Of a DNA stretch of 15,732 nt, positions 1 through 8,553 are shown piece after piece (the stretch's first letter is position 1; the number at the start of each line of letters is the position of its first letter). The stretch lies in the NCBI GenBank assembly GCA_048201975.1, contig DBFBGQ010000112.1:1-15732 (forward strand), in the 5' to 3' direction. Position numbers and translations under genes: made by a program. The notes under the pieces are model-generated. The model saw nothing but the letters and a program-made list of their open reading frames with translations. It had not been told where the DNA came from and did no database searches. This DNA comes from Egerieenecus sp048201975 (GTDB taxonomy: Bacteria > Bacillota > Clostridia > Christensenellales > Aristaeellaceae).

Positions 1-45
1 CACTGTGCCGGACTGCCATACACTCATGATACTTCTGTCTTATTC

Positions 46-96
46 AGTCAAGGTCGGGTCGTATTTGCTTCGCAAATCTCCACCCTTCCCTTGACT
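46..96. repeat. Nested palindrome able to form a long hairpin
   Basis: Three nested arms pair in order. AGTCAAGG (46-53) pairs with CCTTGACT (89-96), GGGT (56-59) with ACCC (82-85), and ATTTGC (63-68) with GCAAAT (72-77) around a TTC loop. There is no T-run on either side, so it is not a simple terminator. It could be a dispersed palindromic repeat or a structured RNA element at the 3' side of the unseen upstream gene. Whether it recurs in the genome cannot be seen from this window. Confidence 0.5.
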
Positions 97-170
97 TCCT
101 CGCTGCGCTTTGGGTGTAACCTATGTTTGACACTCTTACAAGAATTCCGCGCCTCCCCCCCGCGAATCCC

Positions 171-199
171 TTGACAGAATGGGCAAACACCGTTACAAT
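171..199 (+). promoter_or_regulatory. Strong sigma-A-type promoter for the rny leader
   Basis: TTGACA (171-176), a 17-bp spacer and TACAAT (194-199) give a near-consensus promoter with a predicted start near 206. The next gene on this strand is rny, about 440 nt downstream. Confidence 0.75.
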
Positions 200-285
200 A
201 TGTATGTTCGGCTGAAGTGGGGGCGTTTTGCGGCGTTCCCCGGCTGTTATCCATAGACTTACCCAGGGATTTTCTCTACTCCTGC

Positions 286-302
286 GCCGCCGTACCGGCG
301 GC
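286..302 (+). other. GC-rich hairpin in the rny leader
   Basis: GCCGCCG (286-292) and CGGCGGC (296-302) form a perfect 7-bp stem around the 3-nt loop TAC, followed by CAGTTTTC. It could be part of the leader fold or a weak pause or termination signal. Confidence 0.45.
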
Positions 303-315
303 CAGTTTTCGAAGA

Positions 316-342
316 AACGGCGCGTGCTGCGCGTTGTTTTTT
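316..342 (+). terminator. Candidate internal terminator in the rny leader
   Basis: AACG (316-319) pairs with CGTT (332-335) and CGC (321-323) with GCG (329-331), with G320 bulged and a 5-nt loop. GTTTTTT follows directly. The stem is short, so this is a possible attenuator, not a certain one. Termination here would leave an RNA of about 135 nt. Confidence 0.4.
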
Positions 343-537
343 GCGTGCTGTTTGCTGCATGGGAATTAGCGAAGGAGCCTGCATCGCACCGAAGCGGCGG
401 GCGCCTTCACGCGCATGCCCCGCATGGGCGTAAAAGGCGGTTTTTATGGGGCAGACCCGTCCGCGGACCCGGTCCGCCAGCGGGAAACAGAGCAGGAATC
501 GGTAATCAGCTTTGGGAGGCGGCGGATGTCAGCCTTG

Positions 538-571
538 AGCCGTGCGGGCGGGGATGCCCGGACGGCTTTTG
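538..571 (+). terminator. Candidate terminator or attenuator just upstream of rny
   Basis: AGCCGT (538-543) pairs with ACGGCT (562-567) and CGGGC (545-549) with GCCCG (556-560), separated by one G-G mismatch. The stem runs into TTTT. It lies about 75 bp before the rny start, so transcripts from the promoter at 171-199 must read through it to express rny. Alternatively it ends a separate small RNA of about 365 nt. Confidence 0.55.
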
Positions 572-643
572 TCGTTCAGCCCATGCAAGCAAGGAACCGG
601 AAACGAAAAAAAATTAAAAGGAAAAGGAGGGAGAAAAGCCCAT

Positions 644-2185
644 ATGTCACCCATCGTATGGATTCTGCTGATTCTGGTGGCGCTAGCGGCAGGCGGCGCG
701 GGAGGCTTCGTCTACCGCAAGAATGTGGCCGAGCAGAAGCTCGGCCGCACGGAAGCCTACGCCAAGCAGCTGCTGGAAGACGCTACCCGCAAGGCAGATG
801 AATACAAAAAGGAAAAGGTGCTGGAGGCCAAGGAGGAAATCCTCAAGGCCAAGGCGGAAAACGACCGGGAAATGCGGGAGCGGCGCAATGAAATTCAGCG
901 TGCCGAGCGCCGCGTGAACCAGCGCGAGGAAACCCTGGACAAGAAGGCCGACAATATGGAGGCCCGGGAGGAAAGCCTGAACAAGAAGCAGGCGGAGATC
1001 CAGAAGATCCAGGACGAGGCCGAAGCCTACCACGCCCGCCAGTTCTCCGAGCTGGAGCGCATCGCCGGCATGACCCAGGACGAAGCCCGCCAGCAGCTGG
1101 TGGAGCGCATCCAGAAGGAAGCCTTCCACGACGCCGCCGCCATGGTACGGGATATTGAAACCCGCGCCAAGGAGGAGGGCGAAAAGAAGGCGCGCAACAT
1201 TATCGCCCTTGCCATTCAGAAATGCGCGGCGGATCACGTGGCCGAGTCCACCGTGTCCGTCATCGCGTTGCCCAACGACGATATGAAGGGCCGGATTATC
1301 GGCCGCGAGGGCCGGAATATCCGCGCCCTGGAAACCGCCACCGGCGTGGATCTGTTCATCGACGACACCCCCGAGGCGGTGATCGTGTCCGCCTTTGACC
1401 CCGTGCGCCGGGAGATCGCCCGCCTCGCCGTGGAGAAGCTCATCATGGACGGCCGCATCCATCCCGCCCGCATTGAGGAAATGGTGGAGAAGGCCCGCAA
1501 GGAAGTGGACAACCAGATCCGCGAGGCCGGAGAGCAGGCTGTGTTCGAGACCAACCAGCACGGCATTCACCATGAGCTGGTCAAGCTCCTGGGCCGGCTG
1601 CGCTTCCGCACCAGCTATGGGCAGAATGTGCTCAAGCACTCCATTGAGGTCAGCCACCTGGCGGGCCTGATGGCCGCGGAGCTGGGCGCGGACGTGGCCC
1701 TGGCCAAGCGCGCGGGCCTGCTGCACGACATCGGCAAAGCCGTGGACCATGAGGCCGAGGGCACCCACGTGACCCTGGGCGGCGAGCTTGCCCGGAAGTA
1801 CCACGAGAGCCCCGACGTGATCCACGCCATTCTGGCCCACCACAACGACGTGGAGCCGCAGACGGTGGAGGCCGTGCTGGTGCAGGCCGCCGACGCCATC
1901 TCCGCCGCCCGTCCCGGCGCGCGCAGGGAGAGCCTGGAGAACTACATCAAGCGCCTGGAGAAGCTGGAAGAAATCGCCAACAGCTTTGACGGCGTGGAGA
2001 AATGCTACGCCATCCAGTCCGGCCGCGAGGTGCGCATCATGGTCAAGCCCGACGATGTCACCGACGAGGGCACCAAGATCCTGGCCAAGGAGATCGCCAA
2101 GCGTATCGAGAAGGAAATGGAGTATCCCGGCCAGATCCGCGTAAACGTGATCCGCGAAACCCGCAGCACAGAATTCGCCAAATAA
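644..2185 (+). CDS. rny: Ribonuclease Y (rny)
   Basis: This is RNase Y, the membrane-anchored endoribonuclease that starts mRNA decay in many Firmicutes. The protein is 513 residues, normal for the family. It has an N-terminal membrane anchor (about residues 4-23), a long charged coiled coil (about 28-195), a KH RNA-binding domain with GRIIGREG (216-223), and an HD phosphohydrolase domain with HDIGK (361-365) and an upstream metal-ligand candidate H342. The start at 644 is chosen because AAGGAGG lies at 624-630 and the membrane anchor begins there; earlier in-frame ATGs (542) add a sequence that does not fit the family. It is preceded by an unusually long structured leader and followed by a good terminator, so it appears to be monocistronic. 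Expression is probably controlled in the leader. I am very sure of the identity. Confidence 0.97.
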   Translation: MSPIVWILLILVALAAGGAGGFVYRKNVAEQKLGRTEAYAKQLLEDATRKADEYKKEKVLEAKEEILKAKAENDREMRERRNEIQRAERRVNQREETLDKKADNMEAREESLNKKQAEIQKIQDEAEAYHARQFSELERIAGMTQDEARQQLVERIQKEAFHDAAAMVRDIETRAKEEGEKKARNIIALAIQKCAADHVAESTVSVIALPNDDMKGRIIGREGRNIRALETATGVDLFIDDTPEAVIVSAFDPVRREIARLAVEKLIMDGRIHPARIEEMVEKARKEVDNQIREAGEQAVFETNQHGIHHELVKLLGRLRFRTSYGQNVLKHSIEVSHLAGLMAAELGADVALAKRAGLLHDIGKAVDHEAEGTHVTLGGELARKYHESPDVIHAILAHHNDVEPQTVEAVLVQAADAISAARPGARRESLENYIKRLEKLEEIANSFDGVEKCYAIQSGREVRIMVKPDDVTDEGTKILAKEIAKRIEKEMEYPGQIRVNVIRETRSTEFAK

Positions 2186-2209
2186 AATAGCGGCGCTGCC
2201 GCTCAACCG

Positions 2210-2257
2210 GCGCCGCCCTCCGGCCTTTACAGGCCGCGAAGGCGGCGCTTTTGTTTT
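2210..2257 (+). terminator. Rho-independent terminator of rny
   Basis: GCGCCGCC (2210-2217) pairs with GGCGGCGC (2241-2248). A second stem, CGGCC (2221-2225) with GGCCG (2232-2236), sits inside it, and TTTTGTTTTT follows. It begins 25 bp after the rny stop codon. Confidence 0.85.
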
Positions 2258-2291
2258 TCCAGGCGCACATGGGCAACGTGCCTCAATTCGG

Positions 2292-2311
2292 TTGCTTACT
2301 CGTTTAAGCAA
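2292..2311. promoter_or_regulatory. Distal LacI-type operator upstream of lacI
   Basis: TTGCTTACTCGTTTAAGCAA is a 20-bp inverted repeat with 7-bp perfect arms (TTGCTTA and TAAGCAA) centred on CG, the usual geometry of LacI-family operators. It is 80 bp upstream of the lacI -35 box. It matches the site at 10457-10476 at 15 of 20 positions. Confidence 0.65.
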
Positions 2312-2390
2312 AAAGTGGCAAGTTTTACAAATTGATCTTCCTTTGCTGGGGTTGACATTTTCTTTTGAGGCCCTTCTTTCAAGCTTTGTC

Positions 2391-2419
2391 TTGCACAGCG
2401 CATGAAAAACGTGTATACT
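2391..2419 (+). promoter_or_regulatory. Promoter of the LacI-family regulator gene
   Basis: TTGCAC (2391-2396), a 17-bp spacer and TATACT (2414-2419) lie about 55 bp before the start codon. The predicted transcription start falls within the small palindrome at 2426-2439. Confidence 0.75.
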
Positions 2420-2425
2420 ATGTTT

Positions 2426-2439
2426 GCTTAACATTAAGC
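2426..2439. promoter_or_regulatory. Small palindrome at the lacI transcription start
   Basis: GCTTAA, CA, TTAAGC is a perfect 14-bp inverted repeat just after the -10 box. With the preceding TT it shares the TTGCTTA arm of the operators at 2292 and 10457, but its arms are 2 bp closer together and it is not centred on CG. It may be a weak autoregulatory half-site. Confidence 0.4.
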
Positions 2440-2474
2440 CCGTCCGTTGAAATGCGCAGCCACAGGAGGATTCA

Positions 2475-3503
2475 ATGCCAAAGAAAGACGCACCGACCAT
2501 GAAGGATATCGCAGAGGCGCTTCATGTATCCACAGGGTTGGTTTCCTATGTTCTGAACGGACGCGGGGATGAAATGCGCATCTCCAAGGATATGCAGCGG
2601 CAAGTACAGCAAAAGGCGCAGGAATTGCATTACCACGCCAACATCTACGCAAAAAGGATACGCCAGCAAAGCGCGTATCTGCCTTCCTTTTCCTTTTTTT
2701 GGCCCTATCAGTCCAACGCGGAACTGCTGAACGCCATTTTTGAGGGGATCCACAACCTGCAGCGGATGCATACTGCGGATTTCGATATGATGCTACAGCT
2801 CTACGATAAGCACCAGCTGTTTCAATACGAGCGTTTCCTACAGGGGAACCGCTCCAACGGGGCGATGATTTTTTCCATGGCGGCAAACGATTGGGATTAT
2901 ATTGAGGAAAACCAGTTTCCCATTCCGCTTGCCCTGCTGAACCACTATTCCTCCCGGCATCATTGCGCATATGTGGATCCGAAAAAGTGCATGGAGCAAA
3001 CGGTGTCCCTGATGCGTCAGGCAGGCTATGACACCATTGGCCTTTTATGCGGCATGACGCAGTACAATCATCGTCTGCAGACGGAACTGCTGCGCCAATA
3101 TTGCGCGCAGGCTGGCATCCACATTCTGCCGTCCAGCTTTGACGTGCGCCCGCTGAACGAATTCGGCGGCATTGAAGCCGTCCGCAGCATGCTGCATGAA
3201 AACCAGCTACCGCCCCGCCTGCTCTTGTCGTTTTCCACCCGCATGGCGCGTGGAGCGCAGTATGCCCTGTATCAGCTGGGGTTTCGTTGCCCCCAGGATG
3301 TGCATTTCCTGGTGATGACCAATCTATTCCAACGGAGCGACCCTACGCTGGCCGCCTGGTCCACCATTCAGTTTCCCATCGACCAGATGTCCGGCTGGTG
3401 TATCCAGCAACTTCTCCAGGCAGGACAATCGGCTCAGCCGGAAGCGCGGGAATTCTCTGCGGAATGGCTGCTGCACGACAGCTTCTATCAGTTCCGCGGA
3501 TAG
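2475..3503 (+). CDS. LacI-family transcriptional regulator
   Basis: A 342-residue DNA-binding repressor, the normal LacI length. The N-terminal helix-turn-helix and hinge are clear: TMKDIAEALHVSTGLVSYVLNG at about residues 8-29, then a hinge near 50-65. The remainder fits a periplasmic-binding-like effector domain, but it is divergent and lacks the familiar IGLIVPD-type opening, so the ligand cannot be guessed. The start at 2475 has AGGAGG at 2464-2469. The gene has its own promoter (2391-2419) and a distal operator (2292-2311). A closely similar operator overlaps the start of the permease operon at 10457-10476, so its likely job is to repress that uptake and esterase operon until an oligosaccharide-derived inducer appears, and probably to tune its own expression. 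It ends 23 bp from the convergent MATE gene with no terminator visible between them. Family assignment is firm; the target is inferred. Confidence 0.92.
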   Translation: MPKKDAPTMKDIAEALHVSTGLVSYVLNGRGDEMRISKDMQRQVQQKAQELHYHANIYAKRIRQQSAYLPSFSFFWPYQSNAELLNAIFEGIHNLQRMHTADFDMMLQLYDKHQLFQYERFLQGNRSNGAMIFSMAANDWDYIEENQFPIPLALLNHYSSRHHCAYVDPKKCMEQTVSLMRQAGYDTIGLLCGMTQYNHRLQTELLRQYCAQAGIHILPSSFDVRPLNEFGGIEAVRSMLHENQLPPRLLLSFSTRMARGAQYALYQLGFRCPQDVHFLVMTNLFQRSDPTLAAWSTIQFPIDQMSGWCIQQLLQAGQSAQPEAREFSAEWLLHDSFYQFRG

Positions 3504-3526
3504 CGCATGTCGCCGCGCCTTCCCGT

Positions 3527-4912
3527 TCACGCATCGGCCTGCGCCGCAGGCGCGATGCGCTTCATCCATTTCCGGCTCTTCAGACGCCCGAAGCACCACA
3601 CGCACTTGATGATCTGGTCAATCTTCAGCAGCGTATACACCCAGAAGGAGGAGGCGTGCCACACCAGCCCCGCCAGCGCGCCCAGGGGGATGGAAGCCAC
3701 CCACAGGAACAGGATGTCTCCGGCCATCAGGAACTTGGTGTCCCCGCCGGCCCGCAGCACGCCCTTGGTAAGGATGCTGTTCATGGACTGGAAGATGATG
3801 ATGAAGCCGATGGCGTCCATCAAATCCCCGGCAATTTCCTTGGTTTCCAGGGATACCTGATAGTAATTGATGACCACATCCTTCAGGCACACAATCAGCA
3901 GCCCGCCCAGGCACCCCAGCACCAGGCCCAGCCCCAGGAAGGTATAGCCCTGGCGCTGGGCTGTTGCAAAATCTCCCTGGCCCATGGTGTGGCCGGTGAT
4001 GATGCCGCTGGCGTTGGAGATGCCCTGTGTGAACACGGAGCTGAGCTGCTGCACCACCATGGTCATGGCGTTGGCGGCCACAAACGTCCGTCCGATGCGG
4101 CCCATGATCATGGCCACCGCGTTGTTCCCCAGGGCCAGCAGCCCGTCGCTGATGAGCACCGGAATGCAAATGCGGAAATATTCCGCGGAAAGATCGCCGC
4201 ACCGCATCAGCAAATGGCGGAAGCGGTAGCCGATGCGCTGATCCCGCAGGAAAAAGTAGCCGCAAATGAACAGCAGCTCAAAGATCCGGGCGATGAGCGT
4301 CCCCAGAGCGGCGCCGGCGATCTCCATGCGCGGCGCGCCCAGGTTGCCGAAAATGAACACCCAGTTGAAAAACACATTCACAAAGAACGCGCCGATGGAG
4401 CACGCCAGCGGAATGCGCACCTGTCCCACCGTGCGCAGCACGATGGTGCACGTCAGCGACATGCCCATGCAGAAATAGGTCGGCACCATGTACTGCAAAT
4501 AAACGACCCCATAGTCGATGATCTCCCCATCCAGGGAGTACAGCCGCATAATGGCATCCGGGACGCAGAGCGTGGCCACCATAAACACGCCCACAAAAAT
4601 CATGCAGAAGCGCAGCATAATGGTAACGGCCTTGCGCAGGGAAAGAATATCCTGCATGCCCCAGTAGCGCGAGGTCAGCACCGACGCGCCCATGCCGATG
4701 CCCATGCAGAAAATCTGAAACAGATTGATAAACTGCCCTGCCTGCGCCGCCGCCGACAGCTGCGCGTCGCCCATGTGGCTGAGCATCAGCGTGTCCATCA
4801 GGTTGATGCCCACGGTGATCAGCTGCTGCAGCGAAACCGGTATGGCAATCATCGCCATGTGCTTATAAAATTCCTTGGTGCCCAGATACTGCTTCCACCC
4901 AGACCGTTCCAT
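3527..4912 (-). CDS. MATE-family efflux transporter
   Basis: A 461-residue polytopic membrane protein with about 12 hydrophobic segments and two pseudo-repeated halves, typical of MATE cation-coupled exporters of drugs or metabolites. Family-like stretches are IPVSLQQLITVGINLMDTLML near the N terminus and LRAGGDTKFLMAGDILF in the C-terminal half. I prefer the ATG at 4912 because AGAGGAA lies about 8 bp upstream; an in-frame GTG at 4942 would add ten residues but its nearest ribosome binding site is too far. It lies 88 bp downstream of the esterase on the same strand with no clear promoter between, so it may be cotranscribed as the last gene of the sugar operon. A link to that substrate is speculative. 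It converges on lacI. The substrate cannot be predicted. Confidence 0.94.
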   Translation of the reverse strand: MERSGWKQYLGTKEFYKHMAMIAIPVSLQQLITVGINLMDTLMLSHMGDAQLSAAAQAGQFINLFQIFCMGIGMGASVLTSRYWGMQDILSLRKAVTIMLRFCMIFVGVFMVATLCVPDAIMRLYSLDGEIIDYGVVYLQYMVPTYFCMGMSLTCTIVLRTVGQVRIPLACSIGAFFVNVFFNWVFIFGNLGAPRMEIAGAALGTLIARIFELLFICGYFFLRDQRIGYRFRHLLMRCGDLSAEYFRICIPVLISDGLLALGNNAVAMIMGRIGRTFVAANAMTMVVQQLSSVFTQGISNASGIITGHTMGQGDFATAQRQGYTFLGLGLVLGCLGGLLIVCLKDVVINYYQVSLETKEIAGDLMDAIGFIIIFQSMNSILTKGVLRAGGDTKFLMAGDILFLWVASIPLGALAGLVWHASSFWVYTLLKIDQIIKCVWCFGRLKSRKWMKRIAPAAQADA

Positions 4913-5000
4913 GCGCAATTCCTCTTCTGTTCTTGATGTCACGCCCGCCGCGGCCTAACCTCCCCACAGGGTCATAACCGCTAGCATCCGCTCAGCATTC

Positions 5001-6761
5001 TCACCTTGCCTTCAGGTGCCGCGAGAAGAAATTGATGATGATTTCCGGCGTTTTCACATCCGTAAAAAATCCGTGTACCTGACCAGGCGCCACATAAAGC
5101 TGTGCCTGATTCCCATAGCTCGTCAGCTCCCGGTAAAAATCCTCTGACTGCCACACCGGCACCAAAGGATCCGCAGAACCGTGCAGAAGCAAAAATGGTG
5201 GCAACTTCTTGTCCGCATACGCTATGGGACTTTCCGCGTACAGCCGTTGGGCCCCGGGGCCATCCAGGTCATATGTGGCGCCAATCAGCCGGTTGACCGT
5301 CGCCCCGGACAGCTCCATTTGCTTGATATGGTTGCTGAAACCATACCATGAGCAAACCGCCTGCACCTGGCTGGAATAACCCTCATAGCCCCCGCCAGAC
5401 TGGTGCTCCGGGATATATGCGCCCACGCCCAGCAATTGCGCCGTAGCGGCGCCAGCGCTTTCTCCCATGACGCCAATGTGTTCTGCATCCAGGCCATACT
5501 GCTCTGCGCAGGCCCGCACATACCGGATTACGCAGTGCGCATCCTGTATCGGGGCTGGATAAGGCGCCTGCTGCAGCAGGCGATAATCCGCGCTGACCAA
5601 TGCAAAGCCCTGCTGACTCAGCCGTGCCAGCAAGCCTTCCGGCCTGTAGCGACGGTCAAGATCCTCCGCCTGCCATCCGCCTCCGTGGAACCAAACGATC
5701 ACCGGAAGCCGCTCATGGGCTTCATGCTCCGGTATCATCCAATCGCAATGAAGTGCTATGCCGCTGCGGGTTGCATACACCTGGTCCGGCAAATAACGCA
5801 CATGCAACGCAGCCCAGTCCGTGGGCTTCTCCCATATGACATGACCACCTTCACCTTGACGGCACAGCGCTTCCCGGTCCATTTGCTGCAAATGCCGTGC
5901 AAAAAAGCACGCAATGGCATGCATATATTCCGCGCCTTCAAAAAAGCCATGTCCCTGATCATGGACCATGATCATCCGCGCCGCCTGTCCTGCCGCGTTA
6001 CAGGCACGCACAAACGCGACCGACTGCTCCGGCGGCACGATGCCGTCCCGATCTCCATGCATCACCAGCATGGGCGCGCCGCCACCCCTGACATAGGCAA
6101 TCGGACTGGCTTGACGGAGCGCTGCTTCCAGCCCGTCCCCCTGCCTACCCACAAGCTGCGTCAGGATGGTACGGCCGCCTTCCCGCGGGTCATATGCCTG
6201 TTGCAATGCAAGCAAATCTGTTGGGGCATACCAAAGCACGGCTGCTTGTACGCTACTTGCGTATCCCTCCCAGCCGCCAGTGCCTTCCAGCTCCGGGCAA
6301 TCCCCCGTCAACGCCATCAAAGCGGCCAGATGCCCGCCTGCGCTCTCTCCCCAAACCCCGATATGCTCCGGATCAATGGGAAGCGTGTCAGCATGCGCCC
6401 TCAGATAGCGCACCGCGCATTTGCAATCCTCCAACTGCGCGGGAAATACATGCTCCGGAGCCAGGCGATAATCAATGGACGCGCAAAAGTAGCCCTGCTT
6501 CGCCAACTCCGCCATGGCGCGCTCCGGGCGGTAGACCCGGGTCAGCTCCCGGCTGGACCAACCACCGCCATGTATCCACAGAATGACAGGCAGCTTTCCC
6601 TGCGGCTGCTTCGGATAAAAGCAATCCATTCGCAGCGTTTCACCCGCCGCATAGCCATACGTTATCCCGAAGTCATAATGCAAGCCTTCCTGCGCAAAAG
6701 CAACGCGCTCAGGCTCAATGACTTTCGCATTCGATAAAGGCACCCTTGTTCGATATATCAT
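5001..6761 (-). CDS. Fused double-domain alpha/beta-hydrolase (esterase)
   Basis: A 586-residue cytoplasmic protein (no signal peptide) built from two homologous hydrolase domains of the HSL / BD-FAE esterase type. Domain 1 (about 30-292) has the oxyanion motif HGGGW (64-68), nucleophile GESAGG (S140), acid D239 in HGDRDG and base H271 in GHGFF. Domain 2 (about 315-586) repeats them: HGGGW (359-363), GESAG (S435), D531 in HGSADP and H563 in VHGFF. Both triads look intact, whereas family members are normally about 250-330 residues with one domain. The start at 6761 follows AGGAGGAG; upstream in-frame sequence to 6944 is open but not protein-like. It is the fourth gene of the permease and binding-protein operon, 215 bp after the binding protein. 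The likely role is intracellular removal of acyl groups (acetyl, or feruloyl-like) from an imported oligosaccharide. Substrate and any division of labour between domains are unknown. Confidence 0.92.
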   Translation of the reverse strand: MIYRTRVPLSNAKVIEPERVAFAQEGLHYDFGITYGYAAGETLRMDCFYPKQPQGKLPVILWIHGGGWSSRELTRVYRPERAMAELAKQGYFCASIDYRLAPEHVFPAQLEDCKCAVRYLRAHADTLPIDPEHIGVWGESAGGHLAALMALTGDCPELEGTGGWEGYASSVQAAVLWYAPTDLLALQQAYDPREGGRTILTQLVGRQGDGLEAALRQASPIAYVRGGGAPMLVMHGDRDGIVPPEQSVAFVRACNAAGQAARMIMVHDQGHGFFEGAEYMHAIACFFARHLQQMDREALCRQGEGGHVIWEKPTDWAALHVRYLPDQVYATRSGIALHCDWMIPEHEAHERLPVIVWFHGGGWQAEDLDRRYRPEGLLARLSQQGFALVSADYRLLQQAPYPAPIQDAHCVIRYVRACAEQYGLDAEHIGVMGESAGAATAQLLGVGAYIPEHQSGGGYEGYSSQVQAVCSWYGFSNHIKQMELSGATVNRLIGATYDLDGPGAQRLYAESPIAYADKKLPPFLLLHGSADPLVPVWQSEDFYRELTSYGNQAQLYVAPGQVHGFFTDVKTPEIIINFFSRHLKAR

Positions 6762-6896
6762 TCTATCTGTCTCCTCCTGTTTCCTTCCTGACATCTCGTT
6801 CGTTGCGGCCCATCCACACAAAAAAACGCTGCCGTTCGCCGTGCTTTTCTTCCTCATATAGGCAAAACTCCCGGGCATAGCAGGGGGCGGATACGC

Positions 6897-6917
6897 TTGC
6901 CTTCCTTTGTCAGGCAA
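6897..6917 (-). other. Hairpin between the solute-binding protein and esterase genes
   Basis: TTGCCT (6897-6902) and AGGCAA (6912-6917) form a 6-bp stem with a 9-nt loop in the 215-bp gap between the two operon genes. No T-run follows on the minus strand. It may protect the 3' end of an abundant binding-protein transcript, as is known for other transporter operons. I see no convincing promoter or terminator elsewhere in the gap. Confidence 0.3.
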
Positions 6918-6976
6918 CTTCTCCCGCAAGATTCTCCGTGCCATACCCGGAAGCCGGCTCCTTCATGGCTTAGGGT

Positions 6977-8518
6977 TTATTTGCTCCACCCTTCTTCGCC
7001 AACGGAGCGCACCTGCTCATATTGCTCAATGAGCTCGGGGTATTTCTCGTTGGCCCATGCTTCCAGTTCATCCGCTCCCAGCTGCCCTGCGATGGTGATC
7101 ATTTCATCATACAGCGCCAATGCTTCTTCTTCCGTGCTCGCTGTGCCAATCTTGGCCAGGTAGTTATCTTCCAATTCAACGATCTGCTGATACATCACAT
7201 ACTCATGAGATTCAGCATCCATGCTGTTCATGATCAGCCCCAGCACAGGATTTCGAATGGTAATGCTGCCTACCCAATCCAGACCCATGCGTGTTTTCTC
7301 ATTGGCCGCGTAAGCCATGTTATTGGAAATGCCATCATGGCCCAGCCATCCCCAATAAAGCTGACGCACCGTCTTGATTTCCGTATCCTCCAGGCCATAA
7401 TTGAAGGTTGCCAGAGTGTGATCCTCGTTCCATTGCCAGTCTTCGCCTTCCACGCCCCACAGCATGGGATAGCCCGTTTCCTCCTTCCCATACAGGAAAC
7501 GCGCCGCCTTAATTGCAGCTTCAGGATTGCTGCAATTGCGCGTGATAAAGAATCCGCGCCAGCCTGTGGAAGTCGTCCAAATGGCGGAATCCTCCGTCCG
7601 AATATCCGTCACAGGTGTCCAAGTGTAGTCCACGCCAGCGTCCCGGCAGCCTGCGTCAAAATTGTCCGAATAGTTGGTCAGCGCAGCGCACACAAAGGCG
7701 CGCCCGGCGTAAGCCCATTCCTGCTGCGTGTTTGCAGAAGTCCAGCCGTAATTCTCCTCCACCATGTAACCTTCGCGGTACCAGCGATTGAGCGTCATCA
7801 GCGCGTTTTTCAGCTCCGGCTGATGAATCCACAACAGCGCTTTGCCATCCTGGTCTACAAAACCGGCCTGCGCCGCGCCATACAGGGAGTAGACCCAGTT
7901 GTTCCACTGCGGATTAAAGATGTAAGGGACCACATCGGGATACAGCTTCTTGCAGGCTGCAAACACCGCCTCCAATTCCTCCACCGTGGTGATCTTCTCC
8001 AGCCCGGTTTCCGCCAGGCAGGCTTCCAGGATGTCGCTGCGCGCCGTAGCGCACTCCCCTTCCGGGTTGATCCCGGGATACTTCTCATACTCATAATCCG
8101 CAGACCAGCCAACCATGATGGTGTAGAACTTTCCATCAGGCGCCTGATTGACAAACTGATAGGCCGGATGCACCTGCCAATCCGGCATATACTGGTCAAT
8201 TAGCTCGTTCCAGTCGTAGCAGACATACTCATTGCTCATCAGGTTAAAGTCGCTGGTGACCACGATATCCGGGCATGTCCCGGAAGCCACCATCATGTCC
8301 AGCTCGGTCGTATCCGCAGCCACCATGACATCAAAGGTAATGCCTGTCTGCTCCGTAAACCACAGGGGCATCGTGCCCGACCAATCCGTGTAAGGCCACC
8401 AGGTTTCATCCACAAACAGCGTCAGGGTAATGGGATCCTCCTCCGCCAATGCCGCAGGGATCACGCTTCCCGTTAGGATTAGCGCAAGGGTTAGTAGCAC
8501 CGATACGAGTTTCTTCAT
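6977..8518 (-). CDS. Extracellular sugar-type solute-binding protein (family 1, LplA-like)
   Basis: A 513-residue secreted binding protein that would capture an oligosaccharide and hand it to the two permeases encoded just upstream. The N terminus is a classic signal peptide (KK, then a hydrophobic core to about residue 20, ending ALA with cleavage after A25). The mature protein is acidic and rich in tryptophan and tyrosine, as is common in carbohydrate binders, and its length suits the large LplA-like class. There is no cysteine near the signal cleavage site, so it is not a standard lipoprotein, which is unusual for a Gram-positive binding protein. AAAGGAG lies just before the start. It sits 35 bp after the second permease, so the order permease-permease-binding protein matches other LplB/YtcP systems. 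The exact ligand cannot be told. Confidence 0.93.
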   Translation of the reverse strand: MKKLVSVLLTLALILTGSVIPAALAEEDPITLTLFVDETWWPYTDWSGTMPLWFTEQTGITFDVMVAADTTELDMMVASGTCPDIVVTSDFNLMSNEYVCYDWNELIDQYMPDWQVHPAYQFVNQAPDGKFYTIMVGWSADYEYEKYPGINPEGECATARSDILEACLAETGLEKITTVEELEAVFAACKKLYPDVVPYIFNPQWNNWVYSLYGAAQAGFVDQDGKALLWIHQPELKNALMTLNRWYREGYMVEENYGWTSANTQQEWAYAGRAFVCAALTNYSDNFDAGCRDAGVDYTWTPVTDIRTEDSAIWTTSTGWRGFFITRNCSNPEAAIKAARFLYGKEETGYPMLWGVEGEDWQWNEDHTLATFNYGLEDTEIKTVRQLYWGWLGHDGISNNMAYAANEKTRMGLDWVGSITIRNPVLGLIMNSMDAESHEYVMYQQIVELEDNYLAKIGTASTEEEALALYDEMITIAGQLGADELEAWANEKYPELIEQYEQVRSVGEEGWSK

Positions 8519-8553
8519 GCTTCCATCTCTCCTTTTTTTGTTTGATCAAGGAT

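Larger units (their letters stand above)
1..643. other. 643-bp gene-free region upstream of rny
   Basis: No open frame here looks like a protein: the plus-strand frames are arginine- and glycine-rich, and the minus-strand frame at 48-254 runs through a palindrome. The stretch holds a hairpin-forming palindrome (46-96), a strong plus-strand promoter (171-199), a run of GC-rich hairpins, two candidate terminators (316-342 and 538-571) and the rny ribosome binding site (625-630). The interval 200-620 therefore reads as a long structured leader or one or two small RNAs. I tested it by eye against RNase P RNA, tmRNA and SRP RNA hallmarks and found none. Confidence 0.7.
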